A stretch of 64,000 nucleotides of DNA from Burkholderiaceae bacterium (lineage in GTDB: Bacteria; Pseudomonadota; Gammaproteobacteria; Burkholderiales; Burkholderiaceae_A). The position numbers were made by a program, and so were the translations under genes. Of this stretch, positions 43,661-52,282 are shown piece after piece (position 1 is the stretch's first letter; every line of letters begins with the position of its first letter). The stretch covers positions 1 through 64,000 of the forward strand of contig SGYQ01000001.1 of assembly GCA_004214155.1 (NCBI GenBank). The letters run 5' to 3'. The notes under the pieces are model-generated. The model was not told the origin of the DNA. It searched no databases and saw only the letters and a list, made by a program, of their open reading frames with translations.

Positions 43661-44728
43661 GTGTTGTCATCATTTAGGACTATGGAGTGGGTCGATGGGA
43701 ACCTGCATTTGCTGGATCAGACTAAACTGCCTGGCAGTGAAGAGATTGTTGTTTGTAAAACTATGGACGATGTTTGTGAGTCTATAAGGAACATGGTCGT
43801 TCGGGGAGCGCCTGCGATAGGTTGTGCTGCGGCTTTCGGTTACGTGCTAGGCGTAAGATCTCTCGTTAAGGATCTTAATGTTGAGAACATTTCACCCAAT
43901 AGTTGTTCTAGCTTAGTGACCGAAGGCAGAGAAAAAATTTATTACTCTTTGCTAAAAACTAGGCCCACCGCAGTTAATTTAGAATGGGCTCTAAAGAGGA
44001 TGCAAAGCATTGACTACAAAAAATACAAATCAATGCAATCTTATGTAAATGCAATCGAGTTGAAAGCAATATGTCTTCTTAAAGAAGATATAAATACAAA
44101 TTTAAAAATCGGGGAAATAGGAGCAGATTTATTAGGACGATGCAGATCTTTCCTTACTCATTGTAACGCAGGAGGGCTCGCAACCGGTGGTTACGGTACC
44201 GCGTTAGGTGTAATACGATCAATAAAAAGTCGACTAGGTGATATTAATGTATTCGCTACTGAGACTAGACCATTGTTACAGGGAGCTAGGTTAACTGCAT
44301 GGGAGTTGACTAAAGATGGTATTCAGGTGACATTGATAACGGACAGTATGTGCGGAGCATTAATGCAAACGAGAGAAATTGATGCGGTCATTGTGGGAGC
44401 TGATAGAATTACCGCAAACGGCGACGTGGTAAATAAGATTGGCACTTATACGGTTTCAGTACTTGCGAAAGAGAATAATATCCCGTTTTACGTTGCTGCT
44501 CCATGGTCCACTATTGATCTAAGTACGCGTAGTGGTGGAGATGTAGAAATTGAGCAGCGAAATGTCAATGAAGTTAGAGGTTTTGGTGACAGTGTTTGGG
44601 TTCAAGAAAACTTAGATATTTTTAATCCAGCCTTTGATGTAACGCCCGTGGAATATGTATCCGCGATAATAACCGAGAAAGGAGTTATACGAGGTAGTGT
44701 CGGCTTACAGGAAATGAGGCAGTCATGA
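43661..44728 (+). CDS. mtnA: S-methyl-5-thioribose-1-phosphate isomerase
   Basis: FRTMEWVDGNLHLLDQTKLP, MVVRGAPAIGCAAAFG, LTHCNAGGLATGGYGTALGVI; GTG start. Confidence 0.95.
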   Translation: MLSSFRTMEWVDGNLHLLDQTKLPGSEEIVVCKTMDDVCESIRNMVVRGAPAIGCAAAFGYVLGVRSLVKDLNVENISPNSCSSLVTEGREKIYYSLLKTRPTAVNLEWALKRMQSIDYKKYKSMQSYVNAIELKAICLLKEDINTNLKIGEIGADLLGRCRSFLTHCNAGGLATGGYGTALGVIRSIKSRLGDINVFATETRPLLQGARLTAWELTKDGIQVTLITDSMCGALMQTREIDAVIVGADRITANGDVVNKIGTYTVSVLAKENNIPFYVAAPWSTIDLSTRSGGDVEIEQRNVNEVRGFGDSVWVQENLDIFNPAFDVTPVEYVSAIITEKGVIRGSVGLQEMRQS

Positions 44729-44810
44729 ATTTTAAAAAGATTTTTTTGGTACCACTTTTACAGGAAATGAGGCAGTCATGAATTTTAAAAAGATTTTTTT
44801 GGTACCACTT
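44705..44810. repeat. Perfect 53-bp tandem duplication spanning the mtnA 3' end and SCO 5' end
   Basis: TTACAGGAAATGAGGCAGTCATGAATTTTAAAAAGATTTTTTTGGTACCACTT appears at 44705 and again at 44758. Confidence 0.97.
44725..44781 (+). other. 18-codon ORF created by the tandem duplication (leader-like)
   Basis: ATG AAT TTT AAA AAG ATT TTT TTG GTA CCA CTT TTA CAG GAA ATG AGG CAG TCA TGA; start overlaps mtnA TGA and stop overlaps SCO ATG (44778), both as ATGA. Confidence 0.75.
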
Positions 44811-45383
44811 TTTTTTTTGATAGCGGGGTTGTGTTCTTACATCTTTATCTTTTCCCAATCAAAAGAAGACTATCACTCAATAAATATTACTGGAGCTGAC
44901 TGGGGTAACCTTGACGTATTAATCGAAAAACAAGACAAAAAACAACTCGATGTTGATTTAGAAGGGAAAACTGTTGCGGTATTTTTTGGGTATCTAGCAT
45001 GTCCAGACTTTTGCCCTAATCATTTAAGTAAGATGGTTTCAGTAAAAAATATGCTACCGGAAAAAATACGAGATCAATTCGCAGTTATTTTTATTTCGGT
45101 GGACCCAGAACGAGATAAAACTTCAAATTTAAAAAAGTTTGTACGCTCCTTTGATAAAAATTTTGATGGATTCGTTCCGGATAAAACACACCTTTCCATT
45201 TTGAAAAATGAGTTTAAATTAGTTATTAATAAAAGTTCAAAAAATGAGTTTGGTAACTACTTAGTCGATCATTATACATATACTTACCTCTACGATAAGA
45301 ATAAAAGTCTCAGGCTTTTAATTCCTTTTGAAATGAGTATTGATGAAACAGTAGAAGATATTAAAGGAATTAGCCGTGGCTAG
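44778..45383 (+). CDS. SCO1/SenC/PrrC-family copper chaperone/thioredoxin-like protein
   Basis: FFGYLACPDFCPNHLSKM (CxxxC), ISVDPERDKTSNLKKFV, DHYTYTYLYD. Confidence 0.92.
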   Translation: MNFKKIFLVPLFFLIAGLCSYIFIFSQSKEDYHSINITGADWGNLDVLIEKQDKKQLDVDLEGKTVAVFFGYLACPDFCPNHLSKMVSVKNMLPEKIRDQFAVIFISVDPERDKTSNLKKFVRSFDKNFDGFVPDKTHLSILKNEFKLVINKSSKNEFGNYLVDHYTYTYLYDKNKSLRLLIPFEMSIDETVEDIKGISRG

Positions 45384-45523
45384 TTTGAGGCAAGGAATTT
45401 GCTCTCTCTATATTTATCATAACCGGATGCCTTATTTTGACCGTAAAAGCTTATGTATAGTTTTGATTAATTTGTGGCGACAGTTTACAGGAAATTTTTT
45501 GATACTAATAAACAATATTAGTC

Positions 45524-46186
45524 TTGAATTTTATGGTGTCGAATAATTTTGAGAAAAAAATAGAAAATATAGGTTTATTTGGAGGGGGGTTTGATCCTGT
45601 CCATCGAGCTCATATTCAAATGGCTAAAACGGCCGCTGACCAATTGAGGTTAGATTCCGTAAGATGGATTCTTGCGGGAAATCCAGCACATAAGAATATT
45701 GATACATCAGCGAAGCATCGTCTAAAAATGCTGCAAATTGCTCTAAAAAATTTAAAAGATGAGCGTATGGTGATTGATCAGAGGGAATTAAGCAAGAGTA
45801 CCTCTAAGCCGTCTTACACCTGCGAGACTATAAAATCGTTAATGAAGGATTTTCCAAAAAAAAAATTTTTTTGGATTTTAGGTGAAGACCAGATCCTAAA
45901 ATTTAAAAGTTGGAAAAATTGGAAATGGCTACTTGGAAACCTAGTTTTGACACTCTGTCGAAGGCCAGAGGATAGTATTAGAAAAAACAAAAGCTTTAGT
46001 TATTTGAGTATGACGATTAAAAGTCTGGAAGAATATGGAGGTAAAATTATGGTGCTTGATATGCGCCCTGATAATGTTTCATCGTCATGTATAAGAGAAT
46101 TGATTAGTAAAAGACAGAATCCTTCAAATATATTAGATCAGTCGGTTTACGAGTATGCAAAAAAAAATAAACTCTATTTGAATTAA
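45524..46186 (+). CDS. nadD: Nicotinate-nucleotide adenylyltransferase
   Basis: IGLFGGGFDPVHRAHIQMAKTA, WILGEDQILKFKSWKNWKWL. Confidence 0.95.
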   Translation: MNFMVSNNFEKKIENIGLFGGGFDPVHRAHIQMAKTAADQLRLDSVRWILAGNPAHKNIDTSAKHRLKMLQIALKNLKDERMVIDQRELSKSTSKPSYTCETIKSLMKDFPKKKFFWILGEDQILKFKSWKNWKWLLGNLVLTLCRRPEDSIRKNKSFSYLSMTIKSLEEYGGKIMVLDMRPDNVSSSCIRELISKRQNPSNILDQSVYEYAKKNKLYLN

Positions 46187-46198
46187 GAGGAGATAGAA

Positions 46199-46522
46199 AT
46201 TATTTTCCAGACCTCTTTAGAAAAAATAATTATTTGTGCCCTTGAAGATATAAAAGGCCAGGATATTGTTGCAGTCGATACGACCACAAGATCAAATTTT
46301 TTCGATAGGGTTGTTATTGCGACCGGAATATCAAATCGTCAGACACGTGCTTTGGCAAAATCTGTGATCGAAAAAGTTAAAGAGAATAACAAAGTAGTGA
46401 TTGGTGTTGAAGGAATGGAGACGGGAGAATGGGTTCTCGTTGACTGTGGTGACATTATTTGTCACGTTATGACTCCCTCCATTAGGGAATACTATAACTT
46501 AGAAGAATTGTGGGATTCGTAA
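46199..46522 (+). CDS. rsfS: Ribosomal silencing factor RsfS
   Basis: Not in supplied ORF track. Translation ..FQTSLEKIIICALEDIKGQDIVAVDTTTRSNFFDRVVIATGISNRQTRALAKSVIEKVKENNKVVIGVEGMETGEWVLVDCGDIICHVMTPSIREYYNLEELWDS*; apparent ATT start 6 nt after AGGAG (46188-46192). Confidence 0.92.
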   Translation: MIFQTSLEKIIICALEDIKGQDIVAVDTTTRSNFFDRVVIATGISNRQTRALAKSVIEKVKENNKVVIGVEGMETGEWVLVDCGDIICHVMTPSIREYYNLEELWDS

Positions 46523-46534
46523 TCGTGGCCTAGC

Positions 46535-47512
46535 TTAACTCTCTTGCATTCTCAGAACTAACCTTCCGGTCACTTTGTTTTCGATAAGCTGTTTGGCAAG
46601 GTCTAGAATATCGTTAAATTGATGTTCCGTTGAAATGTTGTCTAGATCATTATCCGTTAAACATTCTGCTAAAAGATTCCACGCTCTTTTTCTGTTGGCG
46701 GTCGTTTGGTACACGCTGTCCAAACCAAATAAGTTAATACCTCGTAGAATAAATGGGGCAACGCTAGTCGGAAAGTCTATACCCTGTGCATTACCGCAAG
46801 CCACTACTGCACCCCCCGCAAATGTGCAGGCACAAACGCCTACTAAAGCTTTGCTCCCTAGGCTGTCTATGGCACCTATCCATTTTTGTTTATCTAGTAT
46901 TTTTACTGAGTTAAGAGTTGAGGTTTCGATAATTTCTTCTACACCGAGATTTTCAAGAAATTCGAAGTTTTTCGTGTTCGAAGTGGTGCCAATTACATGA
47001 AAACCTAGTTTTTTTAAAATAAGAATTGAGATTGTGCCGACTCCACCTGAGGCACCTGTAACTAGGATCTTCCCAGAGTCAGGCGTCAATCCAAAATCTT
47101 TTAATTTAAGTACCGCCATACTCGCCGTCAATCCAGCTGTGCCGCATTGCATAGCATTTTTCATCGTAAATCCGTTTGGAATCGCAAGTAAAAAAGAGGC
47201 ATCGACTGAGGCAAGCTCAGAGTGACCTCCCCAAAATTTTTCGCCCATTCCAAAACCGGTCATCAAAACTTCACTACCCGGTTTAAATTCTGAGGAGGAA
47301 TCGTTAAGAACAGTTCCACAAAAATCAATTCCTGTAACCATCGGGTATTTTCTGATTATGGGTTTCCCATGAAGGATTGCTAAACAATCTTTATAGTTTA
47401 ACGTGGAATACTCAACTTTCACGAGCACTCCATCTTGACGCAGAACATCTTCAGAAATTTCTGATATTTGAGGTCCATCATTTTCACTATTAATAAGCAA
47501 GGCTCTGAACAT
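46535..47512 (-). CDS. Zinc-free MDR-type quinone oxidoreductase, YhdH/AcuI (acrylyl-CoA reductase) family
   Basis: FRALLINSENDGPQISEISED, YSTLNYKDCLAILHGKPIIRKYPMVTGIDFCGTV, GASGGVGTISILILKKLGF. Confidence 0.88.
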   Translation of the reverse strand: MFRALLINSENDGPQISEISEDVLRQDGVLVKVEYSTLNYKDCLAILHGKPIIRKYPMVTGIDFCGTVLNDSSSEFKPGSEVLMTGFGMGEKFWGGHSELASVDASFLLAIPNGFTMKNAMQCGTAGLTASMAVLKLKDFGLTPDSGKILVTGASGGVGTISILILKKLGFHVIGTTSNTKNFEFLENLGVEEIIETSTLNSVKILDKQKWIGAIDSLGSKALVGVCACTFAGGAVVACGNAQGIDFPTSVAPFILRGINLFGLDSVYQTTANRKRAWNLLAECLTDNDLDNISTEHQFNDILDLAKQLIENKVTGRLVLRMQES

Positions 47513-47574
47513 TTATTTTTTTTTTAAACTGAAGAAAACTTCACAAGGTGGCAAACAGTTTGTAAAATAGGTTC

Positions 47575-48636
47575 ATGAATATTAGCATAGAGACATCTTT
47601 AGAGAAAGCCAGAAAATTCAATAGACTTAGATCTGCCCCGTCCGATTTCGAGCTTGAGAATGTTAAAAAAGAGCTGTTAGCGTTAATGCATAAAAAAAAT
47701 GCACAAATAGTTTGTCATTACTACGTGGATGCGGCTATTCAAGATTTTGCAATATCGTCTGGCGGCGTGGTTGCAGACTCCTTAGAAATGGCTAGGTTTG
47801 GTAAAGAATCGAATGCTGAAGTTTTGATTGTGGCAGGAGTGCGTTTTATGGGAGAGACCGCTAAAATATTATCTCCTGACAAAAAAGTAATCATGCCTAA
47901 TTTGGCAGCAAATTGTTCTCTCGATTTGGGTTGCGAAATTGAGTCCTTTAAAAGGTTTTGTTCTAATCACCCAAATAGAACTGTTGTTGTTTATGCAAAC
48001 ACTAGTGCAGTAGTAAAAGCATTTTCTGATTGGGTTGTTACGAGCTCCTGTGCAGTTCCTATCGTTAATCATTTAAAGGAAAACCATCAAGAAATTATTT
48101 TTGCTCCAGATATGCACTTAGGAGATTACTTAAAAAAAACGACCGGAGCAGATATTCTGAATTGGGATGGCCACTGTGTAGTGCATGACGAATTTAAAGC
48201 ATTTGAATTAAAAGAGCTTAAATCAAGGATGCCGGAAGCAGAGGTCGTAATCCACCCGGAGTCCCCTGCACCTGTAATCGAATTAGCTGATTTTGTTGGA
48301 TCCACTAGTCAAATGATAAATTTTGTTGCTTCTAGTAACAAGAAAAAATTCATTATCGGTACTGACAATGGGTTAATACATATGATGAAAAAGAAAGCTC
48401 CGGACAAACAATTTTTTGAAGCTCCAACTGCGGGTAATGGGGCAACGTGTAAAAGTTGTGCGCACTGTCCATGGATGGAGATGAATGATCTACGAGACAT
48501 ACTAGCTGTGCTACGTGACGGACAAAATGAAATATTGGTACCAAAAGAGATTTCATATTCCGCGAGAAAAAGTATCGAAAAAATGCTTGCGTTCAATCAA
48601 TTAAAACATGTTCCTAAAAATAGAAAAACTCTCTGA
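47575..48636 (+). CDS. nadA: Quinolinate synthase
   Basis: CHYYVDAAIQDFA, VAGVRFMGETAKILSPDKKVIMPNLAANCSLDLGC, TCKSCAHCPWMEMN. Confidence 0.96.
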   Translation: MNISIETSLEKARKFNRLRSAPSDFELENVKKELLALMHKKNAQIVCHYYVDAAIQDFAISSGGVVADSLEMARFGKESNAEVLIVAGVRFMGETAKILSPDKKVIMPNLAANCSLDLGCEIESFKRFCSNHPNRTVVVYANTSAVVKAFSDWVVTSSCAVPIVNHLKENHQEIIFAPDMHLGDYLKKTTGADILNWDGHCVVHDEFKAFELKELKSRMPEAEVVIHPESPAPVIELADFVGSTSQMINFVASSNKKKFIIGTDNGLIHMMKKKAPDKQFFEAPTAGNGATCKSCAHCPWMEMNDLRDILAVLRDGQNEILVPKEISYSARKSIEKMLAFNQLKHVPKNRKTL

Positions 48637-49486
48637 AGCCATTGACCGAAATGTTAAGGATGCTTTATTTGAAGACATTGGTTTTGGCGATAGAGCGGAA
48701 GCAATAATTCCGGTAAGAAATGTGATTGCTGAGGTTAAATGTAACACCGACCACGCGATTTTATCAGGCCAGTTTTGGTTTGATAAATGTTTTCAGTTCA
48801 TAGATAAATCTGTTTCTATAGAGTGGTTGAAAAAAGATGGAAGTCAAGTTCGGAAAGGGGATAAAATTTGTCGTATGACAGGTCAAAATCTAAGTATTTT
48901 GGCAGGGGAGAGATCTGCACTTAATTTTTTACAAGTGCTTTCGTCTACATCCACAAGAACTCGTGAATACTTGAGTGTTTTGAAGGAGTCAGGTGTGCAA
49001 AACTGCGTTATTGTGGATACCAGAAAAACTGTTCCTGGATTACGATTGGCTCAAAAATATGCGGTTCGGCTGGGCGGGGGAGCAAATCAAAGGTTTGGAC
49101 TTTGGGACGCTTTGCTCGTGAAGGAAAATCACCTAATAACATTGGGTGGATTGAAAAAATTAGCTAATTTGATAGGAGTTGTTGATTCTAAAGGAGAGGA
49201 TATAAAACTTCTTCAAATTGAGGTTGAGACTATGAAAGAATACAAGCTTGCGATGAGCTTAGGATTTAAGCATATTCTTTTGGATAATTTTTCAATTAGC
49301 GAATTAGCTAAGGCCGTCGAAAATAGAATAACTGGAGTTACGTTAGAGGCATCTGGAGGTATAAATTTAAACAATATTCTAGGGTATATCAAGACTGGAG
49401 TAGATAGAATATCAATTGGAGACTTAACAAAAAATATTTATTCAGTAGATTTTTCTCTAAGGATAGTTGAGCGTGGCAATAGTTAA
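48608..49486 (+). CDS. nadC: Nicotinate-nucleotide pyrophosphorylase (carboxylating)
   Basis: ALFEDIGFGDRAEAIIP, VIVDTRKTVPGLRLAQKYAVRLGGGANQRFGLWDALLVKENH. Confidence 0.96.
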   Translation: MFLKIEKLSEAIDRNVKDALFEDIGFGDRAEAIIPVRNVIAEVKCNTDHAILSGQFWFDKCFQFIDKSVSIEWLKKDGSQVRKGDKICRMTGQNLSILAGERSALNFLQVLSSTSTRTREYLSVLKESGVQNCVIVDTRKTVPGLRLAQKYAVRLGGGANQRFGLWDALLVKENHLITLGGLKKLANLIGVVDSKGEDIKLLQIEVETMKEYKLAMSLGFKHILLDNFSISELAKAVENRITGVTLEASGGINLNNILGYIKTGVDRISIGDLTKNIYSVDFSLRIVERGNS

Positions 49487-49492
49487 AAAACA

Positions 49493-50716
49493 GTGGTTTG
49501 GGATGTTTTGAGGTTTATCACCCTAAGGAAGCTAGCAAAAGTTTTTTCACTATTTTTAGTGAAAGACTCTTTTATCTATACGTTTTTAAAAAGAGTCGTA
49601 TTTTTTCGCCTCGCAGCTAAGAGAGATTCATTTAATAAATTTGAGTCTCTTGTTTACACTGGAACCAGATTTTACTTTTTTCGATATCGGGATATAGTTA
49701 TTGCAATCGATTCGGGGCCATTGAATGATACACGTGGAACTGGAAGGGTTGCTAAAAATCTATTTGCAGAATTAGATAGAGGGTTAACACATCACTCTTC
49801 CGGCATCGATTTAAAGCAATTATTTTCAGTTGATGAGTCAAGAGTAGATATCTATTTATATCCCTCCATACAATGGGCGGATGAAAAGAAACTTAAAAAA
49901 GCAGCGTTGATTGTATTGGACGTCCTTCCTGTAAGCCTAGAATATTTATTTCCCGAGTCTCGCATTCGGGAGTGGCAAACCAAATATAAGAATTTTGCCT
50001 TACAAGCAAAGATTGTTATCACGATAAGTGAGTGGAGTGCTTCCGAAATTATGGAAAGAGTTGGCATTTCAAAAGAGCGGTTACATATTGTTCCGTTAGG
50101 AATTGAAAAGAACAATGCAGTTAATATTAAAAAGGCAAAAAAAACCATTAAGATTTTGCATGAAAAATACTTTATATTTATTGGAAGTAACGACTATCAT
50201 AAAAATCTTGATATTGCTATTAACGCTTTATCGGATGAATCTCTGTCAGAGTGTCGATTGGTAGTAGTAGGAGACAATTTTACTCAGGCTCAGAAAAATA
50301 ATTGGAAAAAAATCCTTACCGATAGGATCTTTTTCTATGGTCATTTAGATGATAACGAAACCGTTCAGTTGCTGTCGAGGGCAGAAGCTCTTCTGCTGCC
50401 CAGCTTTAACGAAGGTTTTGGCTTACCACCTTTCGAAGCAGCTATCCAAAATGTTCCTTCTATTTGTAGTGATAGGCCAGCTATGAATCAAGTATTAAGG
50501 GAGGCTGCTTTGTTTGCTGAACCAACCAACCAGGACGAATGGATTTCTGCGATGAACATGGTTATTAATCGAGACAAGACTGTTTTTAAAAAATTGGAAA
50601 AAGCTAAAAAATTAGCCGAAAATTATGAATGGAAAAACTTTCTAAAATCGCTTCTCGCTATTTTGCAATCATCAATCACATCAGATGATGGCGTTGGACC
50701 TAATAACGGTAGGTGA
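49493..50716 (+). CDS. Glycosyltransferase family 4
   Basis: GPLNDTRGTGRVAKNLFAEL, LPSFNEGFGLPPFEAAIQNVPSICSDRPAMNQVL. Confidence 0.88.
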   Translation: MVWDVLRFITLRKLAKVFSLFLVKDSFIYTFLKRVVFFRLAAKRDSFNKFESLVYTGTRFYFFRYRDIVIAIDSGPLNDTRGTGRVAKNLFAELDRGLTHHSSGIDLKQLFSVDESRVDIYLYPSIQWADEKKLKKAALIVLDVLPVSLEYLFPESRIREWQTKYKNFALQAKIVITISEWSASEIMERVGISKERLHIVPLGIEKNNAVNIKKAKKTIKILHEKYFIFIGSNDYHKNLDIAINALSDESLSECRLVVVGDNFTQAQKNNWKKILTDRIFFYGHLDDNETVQLLSRAEALLLPSFNEGFGLPPFEAAIQNVPSICSDRPAMNQVLREAALFAEPTNQDEWISAMNMVINRDKTVFKKLEKAKKLAENYEWKNFLKSLLAILQSSITSDDGVGPNNGR

Positions 50717-52282
50717 CGCGGTAGCTAGTTTATTTTGATGGTCCCTGTTGAAATGTAAACCTCTGCTCTCTTTCCGTTTTAAAGCTGATTTAGTTATTAA
50801 CTCTGCACAAATCACGAGATTTCTCACTTCTAAAAGGTCTTTGTTTGGGCGGTATTGTTCAGACAACTCCCGCACTTCTTCACTAAGTAATCTTATTCTT
50901 TTTAGAGCTTTGTTTAACCTACTTGTTGATCTGACAATTCCTACATACGATGACATTATTGTGCGTAGCTCATCCCAGCTATTAAAAATGTCTATAACAT
51001 CAGCTTCTCCGTGGATAGGTTTTGAATCCTCGTATTTTCTAATGTGATGATTGTGAATGAATTTTGAGCTGATTATTGATTCGCTTGCTGTCAATCCAGT
51101 TACAACACACTCCAACAGGGAGTTACTGGCAAGTCTGTTAGCACCGTGAAGACCAGTACAAGCCGTTTCTCCTATGGCGTAGAGGTTTTCGATATTTGTT
51201 TGACCGTTTATCTTTGTTAGAACTCCTCCACAAGAGTAGTGTGCTGCGGGTATTACCGGAATTCTATCTTTGGTGATGTCAATGCCTAGTCGTTTGCATT
51301 TACCGTGAATAGTCGGAAAATGCTCGATTATGTAATCTTTGTCGAGTAACGTCGCGTTAAGGTATACATGTTCAATACCATGTTTTTTCATTTCAAAATC
51401 AATCGATCTTGCAACAATATCTCGAGAAGCTAACTCTCTTTTTGGGTCATATTTAGCCATAAAACGTTCGCCATCTATATGTTCTAATGTTGCCCCAGCT
51501 CCTCTTAAGGCTTCTGAGATAAGAAACGAACGTTCTCCAGCATGAAACAGACATGTTGGATGAAACTGCATAAACTCAAGATTTGCCACTTTACATCCGC
51601 ATCTCCATGCTAAGGCAATCCCATCTCCCGTAGCAGTAGCTGGGTTTGATGTGTATTGATACACCTTACCCATACCGCCTGTTGCCAAGACGACATGAGA
51701 TGCGGGTATCGCAGTAACTTCGTTTGAGACAGTATTTAGAGCATAAACGCCATAAATATTATTGTCATGACTCAGCCTCGTAAGGTGTTGATTTTCAATC
51801 AAATCAATTACGAATGTATTTTTAAGAATGGTAATGTTTGGATGCTGGAGTGCTTTGTTTATTAGCACGTCTAAGATAGCACGCCCTGTAGCATCTCCAG
51901 CATGAGCAATTCTAGGTACACTATGTCCTCCTTCAAGAACTAAGTGAAGTTGATTTAGTTTTTTGTCCTGGCTAAAAACAACCCCATGATTTATGAGCCA
52001 CTCTGTTGCTTTATGTCCAGACCTCGCAATGAATTCAAGAACCTCTTGATCCACCAGACCATCTCCAGCTCTTATTGTATCTTGCACGTGAGTTTCGATA
52101 CTCTTTTCATCTTTAGTGAGATGCACAATGCCTCCCTGTGCCCAGGCTGTCGCAGAAATACTTGGATCATCCTTAGTGAGAAGTATTACTTTTTTAAACT
52201 GCGCCACTTCTAATGCAACCGTTAGGCCTGATAGCCCGCAGCCAACAATCAAAACTGGATGAGGAGAGGTTTCATTTACCAT
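50681..52282 (-). CDS. nadB: L-aspartate oxidase
   Basis: VLIVGCGLSGLTVALEVA, HVVLATGGMGKVYQYTSNPATATGDGIALAWR, HGANRLASNSLLECVV. Confidence 0.96.
   Translation of the reverse strand: MVNETSPHPVLIVGCGLSGLTVALEVAQFKKVILLTKDDPSISATAWAQGGIVHLTKDEKSIETHVQDTIRAGDGLVDQEVLEFIARSGHKATEWLINHGVVFSQDKKLNQLHLVLEGGHSVPRIAHAGDATGRAILDVLINKALQHPNITILKNTFVIDLIENQHLTRLSHDNNIYGVYALNTVSNEVTAIPASHVVLATGGMGKVYQYTSNPATATGDGIALAWRCGCKVANLEFMQFHPTCLFHAGERSFLISEALRGAGATLEHIDGERFMAKYDPKRELASRDIVARSIDFEMKKHGIEHVYLNATLLDKDYIIEHFPTIHGKCKRLGIDITKDRIPVIPAAHYSCGGVLTKINGQTNIENLYAIGETACTGLHGANRLASNSLLECVVTGLTASESIISSKFIHNHHIRKYEDSKPIHGEADVIDIFNSWDELRTIMSSYVGIVRSTSRLNKALKRIRLLSEEVRELSEQYRPNKDLLEVRNLVICAELITKSALKRKESRGLHFNRDHQNKLATASPTVIRSNAII

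Noticed and set aside
44808-44818. Poly-T run in SCO as a frameshift
   Set aside because: The SCO frame reads through (LVPLFFLIAGL) without interruption.
48608-48636. nadA/nadC overlap as a frameshift fusion
   Set aside because: Both proteins have complete expected termini; it is a simple 29-bp gene overlap.
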